The notes beneath the pieces are model-generated. The model did not search any database. It was not told where the DNA came from and saw only the letters and a program-made list of their open reading frames with translations. This document shows positions 23,447-32,132 of a stretch of DNA of 64,000 nucleotides, in pieces. How positions within the stretch are numbered: position 1 is the first letter of the stretch; each line of letters begins with the position of its first letter. A program made the position numbers and the translations under genes. The stretch comes from Caenorhabditis remanei (lineage: Eukaryota; Nematoda; Chromadorea; Rhabditida; Rhabditidae): positions 7,316,001 through 7,380,000 of the forward strand of contig NC_071331.1 in NCBI RefSeq assembly GCF_010183535.1, given 5' to 3'.

Positions 23447-23985
23447 CATCTGAATTATGTGTCGTCGGCGGACAAATTAATTAATTCGCTGTGAGCTAGA
23501 TTAATTTTCTCGATTTTAGCAGTTTTTAGTTTATTCATACAAAAGTCTGTTGTCAACTGCATTTTAAAGATACCCTTCAAAAAAAAAAGAAGATACTGCT
23601 TTCAATAATAATGTTGTATTTTTGGAACGGAAACGAAACAGTAGTTTGTGTTGATCAACGGAATGCCAACCTGTTTATTTTCTCGTGAAAATTATGGCAT
23701 TTCAAAAATAGTCAGAAATCCTATGTACCTCTATGACTTTAATCGAAATTTGAAAATTCACAGAGATCTCAGCAACTAAAACTATCACTAACTTAATTAA
23801 TGCTATTTCCGAACACGAAAAAAATTACTGCGCATCAAAACTAGGATGAGGAAGTGAGAGTGGTCTCGAACGGAATAGAGATCGTGTCGATTTACGATTG
23901 GAAAGATCAGTCGTTCAGATCAGTCGTTCAGGGTTTTATAGATCAAACTGATTCTAATGATTGTCGTGTTTTTTTGGTATGGAAA

Positions 23986-23993
23986 TGAAACAG
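23986..23993 (-). promoter_or_regulatory. Candidate 21U-RNA core motif CTGTTTCA
   Basis: Minus-strand core; candidate first base opposite A23947, 39 nt away in a YRNT context. Confidence 0.5.
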
Positions 23994-24139
23994 TAACTTG
24001 TGTCGATCAGCGGAATGCAATTTACAACTTTCACCTAGTTAATGCGAAACAGTTCTACGAATTAAAAAAGCAAAAAAGCGTTTGACAAATTGCATCTCTG
24101 AAACGTTAGTATATTTCAACTGATTCAAAATGTATTTAT

Positions 24140-24485
24140 ACCGTACCGGACAAAAAGGTATAAACTTTAGCTGTTTTCAGTGGAAAATGACCAACTTTGA
24201 CCTGATTGTCTGATAAACTTTCATTTAAATGGATTGGACCGAGCAAAAATAGTACATCATTTTTGTAGTTGACCATTTTTTTGTAGAAACACTATCTTGA
24301 AAGTTATAGATTGTCAAAGTGAAAATCTCCAAAATTGCGCTAATTTGCATTGAAATTAGTCGATTTCAGGGAAAAAAGGGTTTCTTTACCTGTAACTTTC
24401 ATGGTAGTGTTCATACAAAAAAATGATCAACTACAAAAATGATGTACTATTTTTGCTCTCTCCATCCCATATAAACATAGGGCCT
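24140..24485. mobile_element. Foldback MITE of the ACCGG(T/A)CAAAA family, right end degraded
   Basis: The left end TACCGGACAAAAAGGTATAA and the interior inverted blocks CAAAAATAGTACATCATTTT (24245) and AAAATGATGTACTATTTTTG (24438-24457) are visible. The terminal part of the right arm is not recognisable. Confidence 0.5.
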
Positions 24486-25419
24486 TTTACACAAATTATC
24501 ATCCGAGCTAAAATCGAAAAATGTTATTTTTTTCAAAAACTTTTCAGCTGAAATAAGGCATCTGATTAGCACTCCGACCTGATCTTTAGATACTTTTCAA
24601 TAATTTTGAAATATAAATAATGTATGAAGCTGAAGAAAATTGCTTGGTTTACTCATTTTTCCAACTGCTTACCTGATTTTGAAAATATATGTGGAAATAT
24701 ACTAATTGCGCAAATATTGTTTTGATAAATTTTCCATCTAACAACGATAATTTCAGAAACGGAAAATAACAGTTGTTTTCAAAATGATAACGTTTCAGAT
24801 AAGTTAATTTATGAAATATTTATTGGAAAACTACGATGCTTTCATTTTTTCAATCTACATAATTACTTTTGGAAGTTTTTATCAAAACGAATTTTACTAC
24901 TGAAAAAGCGCAGACGTGTTCTAGGAAATCCTCCGAATCAGTCAAAGAAACGACAGCGAAGCGTTCACGAACAATTTCTTAAATAAAAGACAAAACAGAA
25001 TGCTGTATAAATGGCTTTAGGCCAGGCGAAAGTGTCGGTGTACGGTCACAGTCGTTTAGTAGATGGAGCGCGTGGCGAGACCCGACGAGGAAATAGTGTG
25101 TGCCTTTGATTTGAGAGACGCAGACACAATTAGAATGGCGGCGATTTGAATGAAATTTAATTACTTCCGCCTGAAATAGCGTTGAAGGGACAGGGACGAA
25201 GGGCGTTAACTAACAGAACGTAAAATACGTAATAAATAAAAATTATTTTTTATAAAAAATAGAATCAGTTTCACATCTAAATGATCTGATAGATGTCCGC
25301 GGACAATTTAATTTTGTGTATCTTATTTCTAAACCTGAATGAATTTTCTCTATGTTGGCAACCAGTTTCAAAATAATAACATTTCAAAAATATTATTTTA
25401 TAAAGCATTTATTTGAATA
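24486..25419. other. Intergenic, no gene seen
   Basis: 24830-24930 resembles 30780-30870 on the far side of the transposon at 25420-30768 (for example AATTTTACTACTGAAAAAG versus AATTTTGCTACTGAAACAG), so the region held local duplications before the transposon arrived. 25010-25190 contains GGCGAGACCCGACGAGG but no gene. Confidence 0.4.
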
Positions 25420-25434
25420 CTCACATAATTTCCG

Positions 25435-25548
25435 GGGAGTTAGCCGATGAAAACGGGAGTTAGCCGCCCGATTCGGGGTCGGTCCCAAAAGCTTTTGGGA
25501 CCGACCCCGAATCGGGCGGCTAACTCCCGTTTTCATCGGCTAACTCCC
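25435..25548. repeat. Perfect 114-bp palindrome at the transposon's left end
   Basis: Two 57-base arms meet at the AAAAG/CTTTT centre after base 25491 with no spacer. Every base pair I checked out to 25435/25548 matches; the first mismatch is 25434/25549. It contains inverted GGCTAACTCCCG and GGGTCGGTCCC units. Confidence 0.85.
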
Positions 25549-25837
25549 GTTTTCAGCGGCTAACTGCCAGCAGCCAGGCGCCCACGCCTCCCCCACTTTT
25601 TGCCATAAGCGCCCCGTAAGTGCCCCGAATAGACCCCAAATGTGTATTCATTTTTCGCCAGCACGGGAACATTTATTGATTAAAATGGTTATAAAAACGA
25701 AAAGAGTGGATCAATAAGAAGATATGAAAGTGGGCTAACAATTAAAAGTGAGATAACAATTGGAACAGAGATTACAGGTGTGAGAGATGACATGGTTGAG
25801 GGTGGGATCGGGAGAGTGTTGCTAATCGTCCTCTCCA

Positions 25838-27106
25838 TCATTTCTCCGACGTTTCGCTGCGTGCTGAAAATAATCTTATTTCTAGGTCGATAGTTTAGAA
25901 ACGTACTGATTCCAACTTGAAAACTCCGTGCTGTTGTCCCATTGACGGTGGGATATAAGTAGCTCGCTTTAAGTCCGTCCTGTAAGAATTTATAAGTAAT
26001 TATTTCGATTTATGAAAACTGACAGTGCTGATTTGAATTGAACATGATATGTAGTTGTCATAAATGTAATTTTCGCCCTGTGAAGAGTCATATATCTCGA
26101 CTTTCTGGCACTGGGATCCGTTATTCCTAGAAGGCATCGCATATCTTTGCATGTCTCGTTGTCATAACTTCCACGAGACAGCAAGTCTTCATCGAGTCGA
26201 AAGTATTGGAGAAGGAGACCTGAACATCAGATTTATAAGAAGTAAGTACACGATTCCCTTACTCTGAATGTCATCGTAAAGACTTCTAGGGAAAGGTGTT
26301 GGATTCAAGGTTCGGAGAGAAGTTGAGTCTTCTGGCACCGACCAGGTTACATCCTGAATATCCGTTGGAATAGTACATGATCTTGACAGTATGGTGAAGA
26401 TGAGCCTTTTAATGAGCACATGTGCTGGTACATTAGTTTTTCTAGGCATCTCCACTCGCAAATCGATACGTTTTCCAGAAAACGGCGATTCTATAGGATA
26501 AAAAAACTGCGTATTTTCGTCGAGATTGCATACAGCTCCCGTCAATTCACCCAATTCCATAGATTCTTTCTCTGCCTTGTTTCGACTATGAACCGAATTT
26601 TGGAATGATAGTTGAGTCTGCAAAATTTGTTTTGTTCAATTGTATATTTCTGGAAAACGTACCAGACATCCATATCCATGAGTCATGATGAAAAGGTAGT
26701 GCGGGTCCATCACTGGTGAAGGAGGAGGCATTAATGACCCAGAAATGCGCGACGCATATTTTTCGACGAACTTCGTAACTTGGTGTTGAATTGTTGAATC
26801 ACCCCTCGCGTATCCATTATGAATAGCTAATCCAGCCTCATAGATATTCAGAACAGATTTGTCGATAGAAGCTACCAAATCTTCTGAAATTAGAACATGA
26901 TTATAAATAGACAGAAAAATAGGCTTACTGTAAGTTTGTTGATTATCCGAGTGAGTTGTCGCAACTGGAGATGGCAGTGGCGTCATCATCAGTGAGTTGG
27001 GGATACTTGGTAGGACATATGGTTTTCCGGATCCATCAAAACCTTGGTTATTTGACGATGATTGGTTCATGTTATGAGGAATTGAAGTAGAAGGATTTTG
27101 GCTCAT
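25838..27106 (-). CDS. Second transposon-borne protein, about 350 aa, function unknown
   Basis: Proposed exons: 27106-26929, 26883-26663, 26617-26263, 26219-26020, 25979-25907, 25863-25838 (351 codons). The N-terminus is Ser/Asn/Pro-rich (MSQNPSTSIPHNMNQSSSNN); residues 60-130 look helical; the C-terminal half (CKDMRCLLGITDPSARKS, later ASYLYPTVNGTTARSF) is globular and faintly reminiscent of BEN-type DNA-binding domains, which I do not claim. The acceptor TTTTAG directly abuts the ATG and the upstream transposase stop is only 86 bp away, an operon-like arrangement that could use trans-splicing. The last two junctions (weak GTTTTC donor) are uncertain; without them the frame ends at 25990. 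Confidence 0.55.
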
Positions 27107-27192
27107 CTAAAACAGATAAGAGACGTTGAACGTATTCTGTTGGAAGGTAGAGTGGAAAAATAAACCAAAATAACAGAAATCCTATCACTTTC

Positions 27193-30100
27193 TCAAGATG
27201 ACATTTTAATAAATCTGTGACCAGCAAAAGAAATGATAATAGATGGACAGATAACAGAAGATAATGATACAATAGAGTATTTCTCACCGACAATCTTTCC
27301 GATAGTCGATGGGAAAGCTAAACAAGCGTCTACAACTTTTCTAGCAATGAGTGACATATTAGAGTTTTTCCAATTCTGGACGGTCAACAATAGAGGTTCT
27401 AATTCGAATTCGGTACATAAAAGGTAGGTAGACGACGTGTGTGAAAACAAAAGTTGAATTTGTCCGAATTTGAAAGCTCCGGAAATTGAGTCAGTGAACA
27501 TTACAAAAGAAGATGCCGATCGTTCGTTTTTCCAGTAGGCATCAGCAGAAATTGCGTAAGATCCTATTACACTAGTCGCATAAGCACGTTTACTGCAAAA
27601 CACAAAACGTTTATACTATAAATGAGTTATTACACTTACTGGAATTTCACGTCTACTGGAAGGTTGAAATGATCGAGAAGTGCTTGATGTTCACGTATAA
27701 GTTCTTCTTTACTCAACGTATTGGACGGTTTAAAAATATCAAAAATGAATGAATCTGATCTTCTCATACTTTTTTCTACATTTTCTCTGATTGATGGTGT
27801 TAGACCCGGAAGCTTGAAGTTAAGACATTCCATCATTATTTTTCTTGCACAATATCTGAAAGTTTTCATGTTCCAGTTGATATTAGTAATTCTGAGCACG
27901 TGTTACTTACCGCGACACTACAATGTTCTCACAGTTCGAGCTCTGATGATGTAAGGTCGTCATCATAGTTTTGTGCTCTCGTTCGTAAATTTCTGTAGTG
28001 TGCAACGCACCGTACTGGGTTTCGTGATCCAGTAGATGTCTATAGAACGACTGCAAAAAGTTACAAATGTATATATTGTTATATAATTTTACAACTTACA
28101 TGCCATTTCATAGTGATTGAGTCCTTTTCGAGAAATACATGCATCTCATAGCAGGAGTTCAACAAATCTCGAATACTTAATGGAACACCAAGTACCGAGC
28201 CTAAAAACTCCAAACTGAAATGCCAACCCAAGTACAAAGCATTCCAATCAACGCACTGATACGGTCCCACGAGTCCAATGAGAGCGCACAAGTTGAGGGC
28301 TAGCTGAATATTCTTATTATCATCAATTCCATTTCTGCCGAATCTCACCTTGTCATATTCCCGACCAGTCAATTTACTCAATTTTTTGAACGACTGAGTT
28401 TTCACAGTTTCAGATGTAAACGGTACAATATTATCGATAGATTGTTTTAACATATCCCTCTCAATATCGTTCATTCGGCAACTTCTCCATTTGTCCACTT
28501 TCAGAAACTCTATAGTTTGCTAGTAGTAAAAAACCAGGATAAATAGAATGTATGTTACCAGAAACGATTTGTTTGGACACACCCATTCCTCTAATGTGAA
28601 AGGGATCAACATCAACAGACGTGGGCACAACGTATCTGTATATTTCTGGAACTGAAAATTCACTGTATTTTTGGAATTTGAACAAGTAAAACTCATACCG
28701 GTCTCACAAGTGTAGCCATGCTCCTGGTTTTCGGAAGAAAGTAGCATTTCGTCATCAGTTCTTAATCTTGATTGATAGTAGTTGTCATAAGTTACTTTTC
28801 CATTGCTTTTCTTCCTTCCAACAGTCAAACACTTTGAACAACCTTGAATCTGATTCCAGTTAGGGAGGGATGTTAAGGCAGCTTGCTCCTGGAACATGAA
28901 CTGCTCCAGAATGAAACGAATTTTTATTCAACCTACTTTCATGTCACATAAAACACTCATCACTCGAACCTTGAAGGAGTATTTGTTCCCCAATAAATCA
29001 ACTTCGATTTTCAAATTTTCGAGTGGCCCAAAAGTTCTGAACATTTTAACATTTGAATCTGAAAACGTGGTTAATTAACTTTTCCACTATCTCTTGAATT
29101 AAGCTTTTTTTAACTCCTCCATCACTGAAAGATAGGGCCAATAGAGAGATTGCATTTCCTGCTTTCTTCGTTTCGATGTCCACTCCTTCAATATTCAGAT
29201 ATACTGGTGTAGCTTCCCTTCTGAGAATAAACTATGTATTTACAATCCTCTTGTTACGCTTGTCAACCTTGAAATTCTCTTGAAAAGCGCACCGTCAGAA
29301 GAGTACGTACACATCAAATTCAACTGTTTCCTTTCAAACTGCTCGACAGTCTCCATTAGGCTTCTGTATTTCGGATATCGACGAATATCTTGTGGTCTGA
29401 ATTGTTCCTGGAAATTATGAAACTTTGAATATAACATCAATAGAATACTTACCAGTGAGTTATGAATCTTTTGATGGGCCAAAACGATTTCGAATCCGTG
29501 TGTTTTCAGAAACTGCTTCAGTTGCCAGTTTACATCACACTTCACAAACGTTACGGTTTCCAGTAAATTTTTTGCTGAACTAAATGAAAATGTTAAGAAT
29601 TAGTCGACATCCTTGTAAACATACAACTTGCACTTGCTGCAGTTCACTCTCTTCCCTGTTTTCTTGCCACCACATCGGTTACAGTAGTACTTCGTTTCCA
29701 TTACTACTGATTTCCTCATCTCAGATATTACATTCAGCACGTCAGATTTCTGTAAATTATTATAAACTTTTTCATTTCCCTTTTGCTGTCCTCACCGAAA
29801 AGATAGGCTCACTGCCATACAACACAGTCATCAAACCGTCCATACGTTCAATACATTTGTTCGAAATACCTTCGCTAACAACAAAATTCACATAAGCTTG
29901 CAGACGGTAATCCAGTTCATCCAAATAGTTGTTTTCCAAAATAACTCGATTCTCATTCACATTTGCAGTTTCTACGTCATACTCCAGATTGTCCATTTCA
30001 GTGAAATTTTCCACTTGGCGTATTTCCCCGTTCCAATTTTCTGAATTTTTCGGATTTTTCACTATGGATTTCACAAAAGCTGTACCTCTTTCACAGTTTT

Positions 30101-30322
30101 CCTCGTCCGAAATATTCAAAGTTTCCTCATCTTCTGTCCCACATCCTTCATCCAAGTTATTTTCATGTTGTTCTGATTGATTCGAGTCTTCTCCGCCTGA
30201 ATCTACATCATCTTTGCCTGACTCCCCATCCGCTTGCTCCAATTCTTAAACCGATTTTTGGTATTAAAAAGACCTAAATTTCAATTACTTATTCGATCAC
30301 TGCTTCTCCTTGGAACGTTCAT
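27193..30322 (-). CDS. Tnp2-like (Transposase_21-type) transposase, 845 aa, intact
   Basis: Thirteen exons on the minus strand: 30322-30289, 30244-29796, 29749-29628, 29579-29453, 29407-29268, 29220-29126, 29058-28937, 28888-28699, 28651-28559, 28509-28100, 28050-27911, 27855-27640, 27592-27193. All phases agree (846 codons). An acidic N-terminus is followed by a zinc ribbon (CNRCGGKKTGKRVNCSKC, about 184-201). The strand-rich core has LNLMCTYSSDGALFKR, then VRVMSVLCDMK and GCSKCLTVGRKK, RTDDEM, SVDVDPFHIRGMGVSK, and later RHLLDHETQYGALHTTEIYE and ISFAGHRFIKMSS. This order follows the animal Tnp2-like proteins (SDG..LFK; D.PA; GC..C; D..H..GMGV; HLL.H...WG). The start is the ATG at 30322 behind TTTTCAG; the AAG acceptor of exon 2 is unusual. 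The absence of stops suggests recent activity. Confidence 0.75.
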
Positions 30323-30838
30323 TCTTCGATCTGAAAAATGAAATCACGTTGGAACGGGAATAACATCAAAAATCGTTTGCAAAACCTATTTAAAACATGT
30401 AAAAATCGTAAAAAAATGAAATCAATATTTGCAATCAGGTTTGAAAAACGGGTCAGCACTTTCCTTTGCGCACCCCGTTTAGGTCCCGACTACGCCCCGT
30501 CTGCACGCCACATAGGTGCCGACTAGGTCCCTCCAAAAACCCCGGATCCGCGCCGACTGAGCCCCGAAGGCGGCATCCACTGTTCGCTCGTTGCCTAAAC
30601 GCCATGTATGCCCCGAACAGCTGCCGATATGGCTAACTCCCATTCTTTGCGGCTAACTCCCGTTTCACACGGCTAACTCCCGTTTGACATGGCTATCTCC
30701 CATTTCACGTGGCAAACTCCCAGATAGCTACCAAATAGGTCCCAACCTCGCGCCCAAAATTCTGTGAGTACTATTCATAGTTTTATTTCAATGTTTGAAT
30801 TATTTTATGGGAGTATCAATCAAGACTAATTTTGCTAC

Positions 30839-30846
30839 TGAAACAG
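30839..30846 (-). promoter_or_regulatory. Candidate 21U-RNA core motif CTGTTTCA
   Basis: Candidate first base opposite A30799, 40 nt away in a YRNT context. Confidence 0.5.
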
Positions 30847-31022
30847 TCTATTGAATACAAAACAACATGCTGATCTGATTTCTTGCCGGTTCATTATTGA
30901 CTGCCTGACTGAATTTTTCTTTAAATAAGTTTGTAAAAAATGGTCACAAAGTTTTGAGAAATCCTCCTCTCCGATATAAGTTATTTCATAAACAGAAATA
31001 TAATTTTGTAACTAAAACCATC

Positions 31023-31030
31023 CTGTTTCA
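31023..31030 (+). promoter_or_regulatory. Candidate 21U-RNA core motif CTGTTTCA
   Basis: Two YRNT choices lie downstream: T31068 (38 nt) and T31072 (42 nt). Confidence 0.45.
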
Positions 31031-31224
31031 AAATTGTATTATGAGAAATGAGAATTATCAACATCAATCATTCATTGTCAATCAATGTGGAGATAACGAA
31101 AATTATTTCAGGATCATCTTCTTGAGTACCAGTTCAACAAAACACAGTTAAAAAAAACAAGTTTAGAAAAGTGGAATTTTTTATTCAAATTCCTCCTCTG
31201 GTTTCAACGACATTTTCTTCTAAT

Positions 31225-31420
31225 GGTGAGGCCAAAGCTGCTACAAAACCAATCTGCGGCGGTCAAAGTTGATTTGTAGATTTGCAGGTTTCGCAGGTTT
31301 CGCAGTTGAAAAATTAAGGATGAGCAATAACGCATAACTGCAAACCTGCAAATCTACTAATCAACTTTGGCCGCCGCAGATTTGATGTTTTTGCTTTTTG
31401 TAGCAACTTTGGACGCACCA
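31225..31420. mobile_element. Foldback MITE, copy 1 (GGTG...CACC)
   Basis: Left end GGTGAGGCCAAAGCTGCTAC, right end GTAGCAACTTTGGACGCACC, with internal inverted AATCAACTTTGG and GCAGGTTT blocks. It is about 80 percent like the copy at 31641-31837 by eye. Confidence 0.65.
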
Positions 31421-31640
31421 TAAAAAATTAGTGCAAAACTACAATAGACTACATGAAAACAAATTTATCACATCGTTTTGAAATGTTCAACTCTGATATC
31501 ATTGGTTTCTGATACAGTAAATAATCAAACATTTGTTTCAAAATACAGTTTCACTGAATCGTTTTTTACTGTTATACGTCAGGAAAAATATTGTACACCA
31601 ATTCAATACCGGTAGTATCGATATAATCAAGTATTTCAAT

Positions 31641-31837
31641 GGTGCGTCCAAAGTTGCTACAAAACAGCAAAAACGACAAATCTGCGGCGTCCAAAGTTGA
31701 TTTGTAGATTTGCAGGTTTGCAGTTATGCGTTATTGCTCATCCTTAATTTTTTAACTGCAAAACCTGCAAAACCTACAAACCTACAAATCAACTTTGGAC
31801 GCCGCAGATTTGTCGTTGTAGCAACTTTGGACACACC
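31641..31837. mobile_element. Foldback MITE, copy 2 (GGTG...CACC)
   Basis: It begins GGTGCGTCCAAAGTTGCTAC and ends GTAGCAACTTTGGACACACC. The inner arms TCCAAAGTTGATTTGTAG and CTACAAATCAACTTTGGACG also mirror. Two copies 220 bp apart suggest a local preference or tandem insertion. Confidence 0.65.
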
Positions 31838-32132
31838 ACAAATCTTCAGAAAAATTTCGAGCACATTCTTTTTTTTCTGTTGCACAACTAAATTAAAATA
31901 CGTATATTTTCAGACGAGCGATATATTTCTGGATCGTTGTTCCAAATAAATTCCACTCTAGTCCATTCTTCCCTTATTTCTTCCTAGCACTCTCCTCCAA
32001 TCTCTCATCAAAACACAATGTATCCCTTCCCCTGAACAATCACACCGCTAATTTATTTACACAGAGCTCTTCTTTTGTTATTTTCCAAAAGAGCAGTGAT
32101 CTAATTGTTCAGATTGTTCAGTATCGGACGCA

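Larger units (their letters stand above)
21700..24100. repeat. Four-copy diverged repeat with 21U motifs
   Basis: Copies start near 21700, 22150, 22800 and 23690. Shared blocks include CAGAAATCC.ATGTAC, GCAACTAAAACTAACACTAC, GAGTGGTCTCGAA and TTCTGTTTCACATCTGAATTA. Cores at 21994, 22477 and 23439 each have TAAT with the T exactly 39 nt past the core. A similar CAGTTTCACATCT at 25266 belongs to a further remnant. No coding frame is conserved between copies. Confidence 0.6.
25420..30768. mobile_element. Complete 5.35-kb DNA transposon with Tnp2-like transposase
   Basis: The left end is CTCACATAATTTCCGGGG; the inverted right end is CTCACAGAATTTTGGGC. Both are bordered by TA (25418-25419 and 30769-30770). 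Subterminal copies of GGCTAACTCCCG, in either orientation, cluster at 25435-25565 and again at 30635-30725, as expected for transposase-binding sites. Two minus-strand genes fill the interior and both are intact by my splicing. The Tnp2 (Transposase_21) type is characteristic of EnSpm/CACTA elements, but the ends are not CACTA and the TA duplication is only 2 bp, so the superfamily is left open. Confidence 0.75.
30769..32132. other. Intergenic with two MITEs and 21U motifs
   Basis: It contains the two foldback copies listed separately, motif cores at 30839 (minus) and 31023 (plus), and variants at 31533 and 31546. The promoter of the METTL24-like gene probably lies in 31950-32130. No other gene is seen. 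Confidence 0.45.

Noticed and set aside
22799..23484. Frames of 141 and 73 codons
   Set aside because: They run through the four-copy repeat and the palindromic MITE at 23064-23408; other copies of the repeat do not keep the frame.
30338..30526. 62-codon plus-strand frame
   Set aside because: It overlaps the promoter and right end of the Tnp2-like transposon; no homology or start context.
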